Positions 9,698 to 18,146 of a DNA stretch of 64,000 nt are shown piece by piece. The stretch lies in assembly GCA_052400665.1 (NCBI GenBank), contig JBQTGK010000003.1, one strand, 5' to 3'. A program made the translations under genes and the position numbers. Positions within the stretch are counted from its first letter, which is position 1. The number at the start of each line of letters is the position of its first letter. The stretch comes from JBQTGK01 sp052400665. GTDB lineage: Bacteria; Bacteroidota; Bacteroidia; Bacteroidales; Marinifilaceae. A model generated the notes under the pieces. That model was not told the DNA's origin and searched no databases. It was given only the letters and a program-made list of their open reading frames with translations.

Positions 9698-9920
9698 AAT
9701 TTATTTTTTAGAGGATGAAATCGGGAATGTAGAAATATGAAAAAGAGTACTCTAAAGAATAAAGTGAATTTATTCTTTGCAGGATAACTTATTATTCAAT
9801 TTACAAAATTCTAAGACCAGAGTCAAAAAGAAGTGTAGTAATAAGGATTAAATACCTAAATAAATTTAAATTTGATATATAAAAGAGAAAATAAATAAGT
9901 GTCAAATCAAATATTAATAT

Positions 9921-9973
9921 TATTTTTGTGAAATTTTTTATATAAACAAGCATTGAATAATTACTGAACAACC
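9921..9973 (+). promoter_or_regulatory. Putative guaB promoter -7 box and leader motif
   Basis: TATTTTTG at 9921-9928 fits the Bacteroidota -7 consensus TAnnTTTG, but no good -33 box is seen. The leader ends with GAATAA (9955-9960) and ACTGAACAACC (9963-9973) directly against the ATG. The same eleven bases occur in the guaA leader at 34070-34080. Confidence 0.4.
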
Positions 9974-11470
9974 ATGGCTAAAATTATTAATGAGGTTTCT
10001 AGAACATTTAACGAGTATTTAATTATTCCAGGATTAACTACTGTAGATTGTACTCCAGATAAGGTAGATTTAACAACTCCTTTGGTTCGATATCAAAAAG
10101 GGCAAAGCTCAAAAATTAACTTAAAAACTCCTTTTGTATCAGCTATTATGCAATCAGTATCCGACGATGGAATGGCTATTGCTTTGGCTAAAGAAGGGGG
10201 TGTATCGTTTATTTTTGGATCTCAATCTATTGAGCAGCAGGCTGGAATGGTTAAGAGAGTGAAAAAGCACAAAGCAGGATTTGTACAAAGTCGTGCTAAT
10301 ATTACTCCTGAAGAAACTTTACGTGATATTTTAAACTTGAAAGAAAAAACAGGATTTTCGACCATTGGGGTAACAGCCGATGGAAGTCCTAATGGTAAAT
10401 TTCTTGGAATTATTACCGGTCGCGATTATCGAATTAACAAAGATAGTCTGGATAAAAAAGTGAAAGATATAATGAGACCTTTGCCAGAGTTGGCGGTAGG
10501 TGAACTTGGAATATCTTTAACCGATGCCAATGATATTATTTGGGATCATAAGTTAAATACACTTCCTATTATTGATAAAGATCAAAATCTAAAATATTTT
10601 GTATTCCGTAAAGATTACGATAACCATAAAGTGAATCATAATGAATTGCTTGACGATCAGAAAAGGCTAATTGTAGGTGCTGGAATTAATACTCGTGATT
10701 ACGAGGAACGTGTTCCTGCTTTGGTTGATGCTGGTGTTGATGTATTGTGCCTGGATTCTTCGGATGGTTTTTCGGAATGGCAGAAAAATTCGATTCAGTG
10801 GATTAAAGAAAGATACAATGATAAAGTGGCAGTTGGTGCAGGTAATGTTGTTGATAGAGATGGTTTTTTATATTTAGCTGAAGCTGGCGCTGATTTTATT
10901 AAAGTTGGTGTAGGTGGCGGATCAATCTGTATTACAAGAGAGCAAAAAGGAATTGGTAGAGGACAGGCAACAGCAATTATTGAGGTGGCACAAGCTCGTG
11001 ATGAGTATTATGAAAAAACAGGACAGTACATTCCAATTTGTTCAGACGGTGGTATTGTTCAGGATTATCACATGACTCTAGCTTTATCAATGGGTGCGGA
11101 TTTCCTAATGATGGGAAGATATTTTGCTCGTTTTGACGAGAGTCCTACAAGAAAATTATTGATAGGTAGTAATTACGTAAAAGAATATTGGGGCGAAGGT
11201 TCGAACAGAGCTAGAAACTGGCAACGATATGATATGGGTGGTAACAGCAGCCTGAAATTCGAAGAAGGTGTGGATAGTTACGTGCCATACGCAGGTAAGT
11301 TGAAAGACAACTTGGATATAACTACGGGTAAAATTAAATCGACCATGTGTAGTTGTGGTGTAACAACAATTGCAGAGTTACAGGCTGAAGCAAAAATTAC
11401 TTTGGTTTCATCTACAAGTATTATCGAAGGTGGTGCCCATGATGTTATCATAAAAGATACTAAAAACTAA
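9974..11470 (+). CDS. guaB: IMP dehydrogenase
   Basis: The protein has 498 residues. It catalyses NAD-dependent oxidation of IMP to XMP, the first committed step to GMP, in the cytoplasm. The catalytic loop GGGSICITREQKGIGRGQ places the active-site Cys at 319. A paired CBS region sits at about residues 105-225. The flap and C-terminal parts include YVPYAGKLKDNL and STMCSCGVTTIAELQ. The N-terminus (SRTFNEYLIIPGLTTVDC) is that of the branch common in Bacteroidota and Clostridia, unlike the FDDVLL type. The matching guaA lies 24 kb downstream on the same strand. Confidence 0.93.
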   Translation: MAKIINEVSRTFNEYLIIPGLTTVDCTPDKVDLTTPLVRYQKGQSSKINLKTPFVSAIMQSVSDDGMAIALAKEGGVSFIFGSQSIEQQAGMVKRVKKHKAGFVQSRANITPEETLRDILNLKEKTGFSTIGVTADGSPNGKFLGIITGRDYRINKDSLDKKVKDIMRPLPELAVGELGISLTDANDIIWDHKLNTLPIIDKDQNLKYFVFRKDYDNHKVNHNELLDDQKRLIVGAGINTRDYEERVPALVDAGVDVLCLDSSDGFSEWQKNSIQWIKERYNDKVAVGAGNVVDRDGFLYLAEAGADFIKVGVGGGSICITREQKGIGRGQATAIIEVAQARDEYYEKTGQYIPICSDGGIVQDYHMTLALSMGADFLMMGRYFARFDESPTRKLLIGSNYVKEYWGEGSNRARNWQRYDMGGNSSLKFEEGVDSYVPYAGKLKDNLDITTGKIKSTMCSCGVTTIAELQAEAKITLVSSTSIIEGGAHDVIIKDTKN

Positions 11471-11502
11471 TAAACGTAAACAAACGTGTTTCGGATTAAG
11501 AT

Positions 11503-11536
11503 AAAAAAAGATCAAGCATTTGCTTGATCTTTTTTT
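11503..11536 (+). terminator. Intrinsic terminator after guaB
   Basis: AGATCAAGCA and TGCTTGATCT form a near-perfect stem with a very short loop. It is flanked by A7 and T7 tracts, so it may work on both strands. It lies 33 bases after the guaB stop. Confidence 0.88.
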
Positions 11537-11714
11537 ATGAGCTAAAATTTGTGGCTTTTACTATTCCGGTATGCTATCTTGGTATTTCTGTTCAAATATT
11601 TCTATAGATATTTTGGTACTCTGCACTAGTTTTCAATTGTAACTTTTCGGATAGGAAGTAATTGCTGTCGCGTCGAATAATATTTACTTAACAATTAGTT
11701 AGTTATTCAAAGAA
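11537..11714. other. Middle of the 303-base gap between guaB and the M1 peptidase gene
   Basis: The stretch between the guaB terminator and the terminator of the convergent peptidase gene holds no ORF or repeat that I can support. It is AT-rich and featureless. Confidence 0.5.
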
Positions 11715-11746
11715 AAAGGCTCTTCCATCATTTGAAAAGAGCCTTT
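11715..11746 (-). terminator. Intrinsic terminator after the M1 aminopeptidase gene
   Basis: AAAGGCTCTT and AAGAGCCTTT form a ten-base stem. On the minus strand it is followed by a T-run, and it lies just downstream of the peptidase stop. Confidence 0.82.
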
Positions 11747-11773
11747 ATATTATCGATATCTTATAATTACATT

Positions 11774-14329
11774 TTATTTCTTCAGTACTAAATCTGCTGC
11801 TTGCAAAATTTTTAATTTTAAATTCTCAGGATAGTTCGGATGTTCTTCTAAAAATTTACGAGTGATATCTCCAGCTTCTTTCGATTGAAGTCCTCCATAG
11901 GCTGCACTCAGCCAGTTGTATGGAAAAAAGATATCACCAGTTACCTGAATTTCTTTTAAAAGTTCCAATTCCTCAGGCAGATAATTAAGAGCATCGTTTT
12001 CTCTTAAGGGATGATTTAAATATCGCAAAGCATCCAAAACCCAACGTTCAATTTCTCTATTTTCAGCTTTGTGCAGACTAGCAAAAAATTCTTTGCGAAC
12101 TTGCTTCTCGGCAGAAAGGGCAGGAGCTATAAATTGCATTTTTTTCTTGCTATCCGCATTTTTAATTCGCTCGATTTGTATTGTAACAATCTCATCAGCC
12201 TTTTCGGGTATTTTAATGGCCAAATTACAAGCCAGAGCTGTTGCTTTGTTTTCCGATAAGGAAAAGCCTCCAATGGCTATCTCGTCTTTCCAAACCGCAT
12301 ATAGCTGATCTAATCGGCTTTTGCTTTCCGCAATATTGCTTAAGGCAGAATACAAACTTGATTTGTTGCTCATATTTTTTTCTTGGGCCAATCGAATCCA
12401 AAGACTTTCTTCCAAATGCTTTCCGAATTGCTTTCTTTCATTAGTGCTAATATTTAACCAATACACAGACTTTAGGTAAGATAGAATGCGAGATAATATT
12501 AAAGTGTTTTTCTCTATTGAAACTTGTTTTTCGGCAGCTAATAAAAAGTCTTTTCCCTTAATTTCACCCTCTCTCAAATTTTCGTATAGGTTAATCCATG
12601 CAATACCTCTTTGTAAATCATCTTTTACTTTATGGATATCTTTTAACAGAAATTGCTTTGTCCGAGTATCCATTTTAAAGAATCCATAGGCATTTCCTGC
12701 TCCATTAGGGATAATGTATTCAGGAAGATCCATTCCTTTGGCAGCAGTAACATTTACTTCCGGCTTATCAAGTGCAACCGAAAGGCCAATTGTTTTGTCG
12801 GCATAGCCAAGAATTAGCTTTAAATTTTGATTCCATTTTCCTGGATTTCCATTAGCATCACTCTGAGTAAGTGTTAATTCGGATATTTTACCATTTTCCT
12901 CAGTCAAATCAGATGTGATGTGAGCTCTTCCGGCTTTATCTACCCAAACTTTACTCCATTGCGATAAATTGCTGTCTGTACTTTTGTCAAGAATGCCAAT
13001 TAAATCTTCCCAGCTGGCATTGCCATAAGCATAAGTTTTTAAATAGTTCTGCAAGCCCTTTTGTAAAGCTTGTTCACCAGTTATCTTTTCCAGCATATCC
13101 ATTACAATTGGCGATTTATGGTAAATAATTGATCCATAAACACTACCAGCATCTTTTAGGTTTGGAAGAATTTGATTAATTGGGTTTGCACCAGTGGTTC
13201 TGTCAATAGAATAGGAACTTGGGAAATGGGCCATTTCAAATTTCAGTTTATGATTTATATCCGGGAAAGAAGGATTTGTAATTTTATCAGCTAAAAAGTT
13301 AGCAAATACCTCTTTTAACCATACCTGATCGAACCATTTCATGGTAACAAGATCACCAAACCACATGTGCGAAGTTTCGTGAGCAATAAGGTTAGCACGG
13401 CTCAATAGGCTATTCTGAGTTGCATTTTTATCTAAAAACATTTTAGAAGCATTGTATAATGTAGCTCCAGTATGCTCCATTCCTCCATATTGGAAGGATG
13501 GAATTACCACAATATCATACTTAGCAAAAGGATAGGGGATATCTGTGTAATCTTCCAGCCAATCCAGCGATTCAAAAAGCAAACGAAATATTTCATCGGT
13601 ATTGTTAGCTAATTTATTAGCATCTGTTTCACGGTGGTACATAGTATGTTTGTGACCATTTCGTTCTCTAGTAATAGTTTCAAATTTTCCGGCTACGAAT
13701 GAGAATAGATATGTAGGTAATGCTTCGGTTTTTAGAAATTTGTAAAGTGTTTTTTCGTTGTTTTCCTGTACCGATTCAATTTTTCCATTTGCTATTGCTT
13801 TCCAATTTTTAGGTACCGATAAACTCAATATAAATTTTGCCTTTAAATCAGGTTGATCGAAGCAGGGAAAAGCTGTTCTGGCTCTGTCGGGTACAAATAA
13901 TGTATATAAAAATTCATCGTTTCGGTTCAATGAAGTATTTCCTGCAGTAAATTTTATTACTATTTTGTTTTCTCCTTTTATTAATTCCCTTTTCGGGATA
14001 ATCAGGTGTTCCGATTCATGGTGGTAAGCAGAATTTTCTCCATTGCAAATTATCTTATTAATTAAGCTCACATCTTCTCTAAAATCAATTTGTAAATCCT
14101 GATTAGTTGATAATAGCTTAAAGGCAATTGTGTTGGTACCGGTGATATTTTGTTCTCTTGTTTCAGGAATAGTAAAACTTAAATTATATTCAAGATTACT
14201 TATATTTTCTTTTCGGTATTCGGCCAGTGTTTTGGCTACTCCAGATTCTACAGGCAGAGCTTTGTTTTGTGTATTGCATGCGGTAATAAGAATGCATATA
14301 AAAACAAATAGAATGTGTTGTGTTTTCAT
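11774..14329 (-). CDS. M1 family aminopeptidase lipoprotein
   Basis: The protein has 851 residues. A lipoprotein signal ends in ITAC with Cys18. The zinc site is HETSH (His317, Glu318, His321), with third ligand Glu340 in WLKEVFANF. The substrate-binding motif GxMEN appears as GGMEH (282-286). An ERAP1-type C-terminal helical domain occupies the second half. It should remove N-terminal amino acids from peptides in the periplasm or at the membrane surface. It stands alone. A TATATTTG -7 box lies 26 bases upstream of the start and a clear terminator lies downstream. Confidence 0.93.
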   Translation of the reverse strand: MKTQHILFVFICILITACNTQNKALPVESGVAKTLAEYRKENISNLEYNLSFTIPETREQNITGTNTIAFKLLSTNQDLQIDFREDVSLINKIICNGENSAYHHESEHLIIPKRELIKGENKIVIKFTAGNTSLNRNDEFLYTLFVPDRARTAFPCFDQPDLKAKFILSLSVPKNWKAIANGKIESVQENNEKTLYKFLKTEALPTYLFSFVAGKFETITRERNGHKHTMYHRETDANKLANNTDEIFRLLFESLDWLEDYTDIPYPFAKYDIVVIPSFQYGGMEHTGATLYNASKMFLDKNATQNSLLSRANLIAHETSHMWFGDLVTMKWFDQVWLKEVFANFLADKITNPSFPDINHKLKFEMAHFPSSYSIDRTTGANPINQILPNLKDAGSVYGSIIYHKSPIVMDMLEKITGEQALQKGLQNYLKTYAYGNASWEDLIGILDKSTDSNLSQWSKVWVDKAGRAHITSDLTEENGKISELTLTQSDANGNPGKWNQNLKLILGYADKTIGLSVALDKPEVNVTAAKGMDLPEYIIPNGAGNAYGFFKMDTRTKQFLLKDIHKVKDDLQRGIAWINLYENLREGEIKGKDFLLAAEKQVSIEKNTLILSRILSYLKSVYWLNISTNERKQFGKHLEESLWIRLAQEKNMSNKSSLYSALSNIAESKSRLDQLYAVWKDEIAIGGFSLSENKATALACNLAIKIPEKADEIVTIQIERIKNADSKKKMQFIAPALSAEKQVRKEFFASLHKAENREIERWVLDALRYLNHPLRENDALNYLPEELELLKEIQVTGDIFFPYNWLSAAYGGLQSKEAGDITRKFLEEHPNYPENLKLKILQAADLVLKK

Positions 14330-14354
14330 TATTTAGGATGTTAGTTGTTTTAGA

Positions 14355-14388
14355 CAAATATAAGATCCTGAGACTCATTTCTAACAAA
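14355..14388 (-). promoter_or_regulatory. Putative promoter of the M1 aminopeptidase gene
   Basis: On the minus strand, TATATTTG (14362-14355) fits the -7 consensus. TTTG (14388-14385) lies 22 bases upstream, a little longer than the usual 19-21. Confidence 0.5.
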
Positions 14389-14409
14389 TAAATACTATTA
14401 TTTACACAA

Positions 14410-14440
14410 AAAAAGCTGGGCAAATGTACTTGCCCAACTT
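14410..14440 (-). terminator. Intrinsic terminator after the DUF1338 gene
   Basis: The stem AAGTTGGGCAA/TTGCCCAGCTT (minus-strand reading) has one G-U pair. It is followed by a run of Ts on the minus strand, 40 bases after the gene end. Confidence 0.8.
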
Positions 14441-14480
14441 AATTGATATTGTAAAGATATTCTCAACCGATATTGGATTG

Positions 14481-15290
14481 TCAATCTAGCTTCGCTTCTC
14501 TAAAATTTGTGCTATCAAATATCTTATTGGCATTGGCAGCTATAAATCCTGAAAATAGCTTTCCTGATTCATCTTTGTGACGCATGGCAAATTCGTAAAA
14601 ACATGCCGGAATATCGTAAACACCTTCCTTAAATTCCATTTTTATAATCTCGGAAAGAGTAGAAGATTGTTGCAATAATTTTTCTGGACTTCCTTTTATT
14701 TCTCCTCCCGAACTATTTAATTCATAGCCTTTGTCTTTTAAAAATTGATTTACTTTTTCTATGGTATCGTATTTTTTTAGTTCATTAATGCTAACTGTAA
14801 AATGATTCACTCTAAATCCATGCACATACAACCATGCGGCATATTCCGATTCGTTGCGTAATGCCTGATAGGTTTCGTATGAGGGGGTGCCCCAAACACT
14901 GCCCTTGTATATTAAATCGGGATCGGAATAATAAGCGTTGCCCACCGAATTAAGTAATTGTTTGATTCTTTTCTGAAAGTTTTCTGAAAATTCAGATATA
15001 ATTAGTTCCGAAATAAAAACTTTAGGAGCCTTTTCGGTAGGGTGTTCCATATGGACAGCGTTTAAATGCTTGTCTTCAAATTTATATTTGCCTGCAAACT
15101 CATATCCAGCTTTAATAAATTTTTTTGCCAGAATTTCAATATTCATTCTAGGGTCATCGAAAGTTCTAAAAGCAACATGATCGTTAACTACTTTTTCGTT
15201 TTCCTGAGTAAAAAGATCATGTATTGCCTGTGCCGAAGGATTTTGTTTTGTATAATCCTTCCATAGTGTTTTAAATAATTGTTGTTGCAT
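14481..15290 (-). CDS. DUF1338 family protein (HglS-like dioxygenase/decarboxylase)
   Basis: The protein has 269 residues from the ATG at 15290. The frame stays open to 15485, but the extra 65 residues are low-complexity and absent from the family, so they are left out. NDHVAFRTF (first His ligand), RVNHFTVSIN (second His) and YEFAMRH (Glu) mark a vicinal-oxygen-chelate metal site. Relatives include Pseudomonas HglS, which converts 2-oxoadipate to 2-hydroxyglutarate in lysine breakdown. No lysine-catabolism genes are adjacent, so the substrate here is uncertain. A monocistronic unit is likely. Confidence 0.82.
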   Translation of the reverse strand: MQQQLFKTLWKDYTKQNPSAQAIHDLFTQENEKVVNDHVAFRTFDDPRMNIEILAKKFIKAGYEFAGKYKFEDKHLNAVHMEHPTEKAPKVFISELIISEFSENFQKRIKQLLNSVGNAYYSDPDLIYKGSVWGTPSYETYQALRNESEYAAWLYVHGFRVNHFTVSINELKKYDTIEKVNQFLKDKGYELNSSGGEIKGSPEKLLQQSSTLSEIIKMEFKEGVYDIPACFYEFAMRHKDESGKLFSGFIAANANKIFDSTNFREAKLD

Positions 15291-15547
15291 AAGTGAGTTT
15301 TTTATATTCTGTATTAAAAGATACAAAATATTATTGATGGAAGTCTGACTTTTTACGAGATGCTTCTCTAAATAAGCTAGATATGTTTGTGTTGCTGATT
15401 TTTGGGTATTAAGTTTAGGAAATGGTTCATATGATTTCTTAAAAGGAGTACAAAAAAAATACAATTTTAATTTTATTTGTAACATGCTAAAAACCGCACT
15501 ATTACTGGATTTTTATGGGTTTTTACTTAAAAAAAATTACAAGAAGT
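15291..15547. other. Gap between the DUF1338 gene and the tRNA-Asp promoter
   Basis: Contains only the non-conserved 5' extension of the DUF1338 frame and AT-rich sequence. No gene or repeat is supported. Confidence 0.5.
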
Positions 15548-15578
15548 ATTGTATGTAAAGAAACTTGCATTATCTTTG
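15548..15578 (+). promoter_or_regulatory. tRNA-Asp promoter
   Basis: ATTG (15548-15551), a 19-base spacer and TATCTTTG (15571-15578) fit the Bacteroidota TTTG-N19-TAnnTTTG promoter. The box ends 19 bases before the mature tRNA. Confidence 0.7.
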
Positions 15579-15597
15579 CATCGCTATCAAAAAAAAA

Positions 15598-15671
15598 GGT
15601 CCGGTAGTTCAGTTGGTTAGAATACATGCCTGTCACGCATGGGGTCGCGAGTTCGAGTCTCGTCCGGACCG
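15598..15671 (+). tRNA. tRNA-Asp (anticodon GTC), copy 1
   Basis: This is a full 74-base cloverleaf. The acceptor arm GGTCCGG pairs with CCGGACC and G is the discriminator base. The anticodon stem CATGC/GCATG closes loop CTGTCAC, with anticodon GTC at 15632-15634. The T arm contains GTTCGAGTC. The terminal CCA is not encoded. A promoter lies directly upstream. The sequence runs into an assembly gap six bases after the discriminator. Confidence 0.97.
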
Positions 15672-15676
15672 CTAAC

Positions 15677-15773
15677 NNNNNNNNNNNNNNNNNNNNNNNN
15701 NNNNNNNNNNNNNNNNNNNNNNNNNNNNNNNNNNNNNNNNNNNNNNNNNNNNNNNNNNNNNNNNNNNNNNNNN
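15677..15773. other. Assembly gap (97 N) between identical tRNA genes
   Basis: A run of 97 unknown bases separates two identical tRNA-Asp copies. The real content is unknown. Tandem identical tRNAs often break short-read assembly, so further copies may be missing. Confidence 0.99.
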
Positions 15774-15774
15774 T

Positions 15775-15848
15775 GGTCCGGTAGTTCAGTTGGTTAGAAT
15801 ACATGCCTGTCACGCATGGGGTCGCGAGTTCGAGTCTCGTCCGGACCG
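15775..15848 (+). tRNA. tRNA-Asp (anticodon GTC), copy 2
   Basis: Identical over all 74 bases to the copy at 15598, and offset from it by 177 bases as assembled. The anticodon GTC is at 15809-15811. A terminator follows, so this is the last tRNA of the transcript. Confidence 0.96.
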
Positions 15849-15858
15849 CTAAAAATAT

Positions 15859-15892
15859 AAGCCTTCGATTCATTAGAGTAGAAGGCTTTTTT
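15859..15892 (+). terminator. Terminator of the tRNA-Asp transcript
   Basis: AAGCCTTC and GAAGGCTT form an eight-base stem followed by six Ts, ten bases after the second tRNA. Confidence 0.85.
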
Positions 15893-16018
15893 AATGCGCT
15901 AAAAATTACAGATTTATATCCGAAAGAATCAGATAAATAGAATTTGGGATATAGTGTTAAAAAAAACGATCACTAAAGACTTGTTTAGGATCGCTTTTAA
16001 ATCATGAGTTTATAGAAA

Positions 16019-16564
16019 CTAGTTTTCTTTTTTTAGTTCGAAGAAGCTAAAGTTTACACTGCCATAACTGCGTTTTTCCATAAAGTTAGGATGTTTGGAG
16101 AAATCGTTTGTTGAACCGTGTTCTAATATTAAAATACCATTTTCTGTTAATATCTCTTTTTCCAGAATTGAATCAGGAATTGAATCAAGTTTTTTTAAAT
16201 CGTAAGGTGGATCGGCAAATATCATGTCAAATTTCTGGCGACAGCTTTTTACGAAGCGAAATACATCCGATTTAATTGGTAGAATTTGTTCGAATCCTAA
16301 ATTATCAATGGTTTTTTGAATAAAAGCAAAATGGCGGTGGTTTAATTCAACGCAAATCACTTTTTCAGCTCCTCTCGATGCAAATTCGTAGCTAATGCCA
16401 CCAGTACCTCCAAATAAATCAAGAACGCTTAAACCGTCTAAATCTATCATGTTGTTTAAAACATTGAATAAATTTTCTTTTGCAAAGTCGGTTGTAGGTC
16501 TTGCCTTAAAACTTTTATCCGGACTTATTCTTCTGCCTTTATGAGTTCCGCTAACTATTCGCAC
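16019..16564 (-). CDS. rsmD: 16S rRNA (guanine966-N2)-methyltransferase
   Basis: The protein has 181 residues, the usual length for RsmD. The N-terminus MRIVSGTHKGR and the RPTTDFAKENLFNVL segment are diagnostic. The SAM-binding motif is LDLFGGTGGISYEF and the catalytic motif is FADPPYDL. The enzyme methylates G966 of 16S rRNA during 30S assembly. It is the last gene of a three-gene minus-strand operon and overlaps the DUF3822 gene by ten bases. This order is common in Bacteroidota. Confidence 0.95.
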   Translation of the reverse strand: MRIVSGTHKGRRISPDKSFKARPTTDFAKENLFNVLNNMIDLDGLSVLDLFGGTGGISYEFASRGAEKVICVELNHRHFAFIQKTIDNLGFEQILPIKSDVFRFVKSCRQKFDMIFADPPYDLKKLDSIPDSILEKEILTENGILILEHGSTNDFSKHPNFMEKRSYGSVNFSFFELKKEN

Positions 16565-17403
16565 TCGCTTAAATTTAAAAGGTTAATGAATTGATTGTAT
16601 TCCTCGAGAGGAATTATATTTTTTATTCTTAATTCGGCAGGTAGATGCTTTACTTCAACATCGGCCAAATATTTTTTTAATAATAGAATTACCTTACTTT
16701 TTTCCTGAACTAAGCCATTTACAATAAGCTTGCTTCTTTCGTTATTTAGCTTTTGTTGTTTGTAGATGTTTAAAATGTAGTAGGCCAGATCGGAATCTTC
16801 TTTGTAAGAAAAACTATTAATGAAATGCTTTTTGCCCTGATCGGGTATAATTACATGGAAAAAATCCTGATGGATATTAACAAACACACTTGGGTGGTTA
16901 TCTTCCATGCTTTCTTTCATTGCATTTATGTAGAAAGGGTGGGTGTGATGATAAATAGCAGCTTGAGGAAATTGTTTGTGTAGCAATTCTTTTAAGCTTA
17001 CAAGTATTGGAAATACACTATATGCCTCTAATAGGTCTATTTTATTCCAATTTAAAGTTTCAGCCTGTCTTAACTCATGGCAAATTTGGTAGCTGTTAAA
17101 AGCGAATTCCTTTGTGAAAAATTCATTTGGAATAAGAATTGATTTATCAGATATCCATAAAATAGAAACAGCTTTATATTTTAAGTTAAGTAATTCGCTA
17201 TTTCTAATTTGCTCTTTAAAGGAGTTTAGAAGTTCAATGTCGGAGTTTTGGCTAAATGTTTTAAAGCGTTTTAAGGCTAAACATTTTTTATTTACGTTGA
17301 GTATAGAAAAAGAAAATCCATCCGAGCCAACTCGGATGGATAAATTATATTCTTCAGTTTTGCTTTTATCAAAAGTAGACTCAACAAATATTAGGTCGTC
17401 CAT
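16555..17403 (-). CDS. DUF3822 family protein
   Basis: The protein has 282 residues. The N-terminal segment (YNLSIRVGSDGFSFSILN) and overall layout match DUF3822, a Bacteroidota family of unknown function usually found directly upstream of rsmD, as here. The alternation of beta strands suggests an actin-like ATPase-type fold, but no catalytic motif is clear. It has no signal peptide or membrane helix. The start lies 11 bases downstream of the preceding gene, and the end overlaps rsmD by ten bases, so co-expression is nearly certain. Confidence 0.78.
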   Translation of the reverse strand: MDDLIFVESTFDKSKTEEYNLSIRVGSDGFSFSILNVNKKCLALKRFKTFSQNSDIELLNSFKEQIRNSELLNLKYKAVSILWISDKSILIPNEFFTKEFAFNSYQICHELRQAETLNWNKIDLLEAYSVFPILVSLKELLHKQFPQAAIYHHTHPFYINAMKESMEDNHPSVFVNIHQDFFHVIIPDQGKKHFINSFSYKEDSDLAYYILNIYKQQKLNNERSKLIVNGLVQEKSKVILLLKKYLADVEVKHLPAELRIKNIIPLEEYNQFINLLNLSECE

Positions 17404-17414
17404 ATAATTTAGGA

Positions 17415-18056
17415 TTACTCCCAGTTACCTGCGTTATTGTTAGCTTCTTCAAGAGAACCAACCATCAAGCCTGGGTATTTGTTTAAACGCATACGGTTAC
17501 CGTTTTCTTCTTTTAGTTCATCTAAATATTGATCTTTAACATCTTCAAAAATAATCATGTTAGATACTCTAGCTTCAAAAACTGGAACTTTAACTTTAGA
17601 TCCTGTAATAAAAATTCCAGCTCCTAATTTGAATTGATGTTTTCCTTTGGTAAACGGTATATATCTTAAATTTTCAATTGGATAATCTTTTCCAAAGATA
17701 GTATCAAGAGCCGCAATCATAATAGTATCACGAGTAATGAATCCTTTCTTTACAGCTTCTTTTTCAGTCATACCAGCTTCGTATTGCTCATCAGTTAATG
17801 TTCCCATAGATTTAATCAATGGCATCGAATCTGTTTTAATAAAGCTAATTAAAGTATCGAAACTTCCAGTATATTTACCATTTACATCCTTATACGCTCC
17901 CTGTGCTTTACGAATATCCTTCAACTGAGTGATAATTCTGTCGTAACGTTGCTTCTTAATTTTACCAAATTCAAGAGGTTTGTTTATGCTCTGGTAGCTT
18001 AAGTAAGCAAGTGCAACAATGGCTATAGCAAGTAAGATTTGAAAGACTTTTTTCAT
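17415..18056 (-). CDS. Membrane-anchored protein of unknown function
   Basis: The protein has 213 residues from the ATG at 18056. An upstream in-frame TTG at 18092 adds only non-hydrophobic residues. One N-terminal membrane helix (about residues 4-20) is followed by a soluble, probably periplasmic part. The stretch RKAQGAYKDVNGKYTGSFDTL resembles the post-helix region of pilin-like proteins, but no prepilin cleavage site is seen. It is the first gene of the operon with DUF3822 and rsmD. A TAAATTTG -7 box is visible at 18097-18090 on the minus strand. The function is unknown. Confidence 0.7.
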   Translation of the reverse strand: MKKVFQILLAIAIVALAYLSYQSINKPLEFGKIKKQRYDRIITQLKDIRKAQGAYKDVNGKYTGSFDTLISFIKTDSMPLIKSMGTLTDEQYEAGMTEKEAVKKGFITRDTIMIAALDTIFGKDYPIENLRYIPFTKGKHQFKLGAGIFITGSKVKVPVFEARVSNMIIFEDVKDQYLDELKEENGNRMRLNKYPGLMVGSLEEANNNAGNWE

Positions 18057-18146
18057 TTTTATTCTTATTAGTTTGTGTAAGTTTGTCTGCAAATTTAAAA
18101 AAAAAATCTATTTGGCTATTTTTATATCCAACAAAATTTAACAGAA

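Noticed and set aside
9219..9740. 173-codon plus-strand ORF opposite the band-7 gene
   Set aside because: Shadow frame of a clear SPFH protein, with no recognisable domain.
12069..12444. Overlapping plus-strand ORFs opposite the M1 aminopeptidase
   Set aside because: Shadow frames of a well-supported peptidase gene.
15291..15485. 65-codon N-terminal extension of the DUF1338 protein
   Set aside because: Not part of the family, low-complexity, and the ATG at 15290 begins at the conserved domain.
15523..15873. Minus-strand ORF repeating the peptide RTRLELATPCVTGMYSNQ
   Set aside because: It is the antisense of the two tRNA-Asp genes and runs through the N gap; a well-known kind of spurious annotation.
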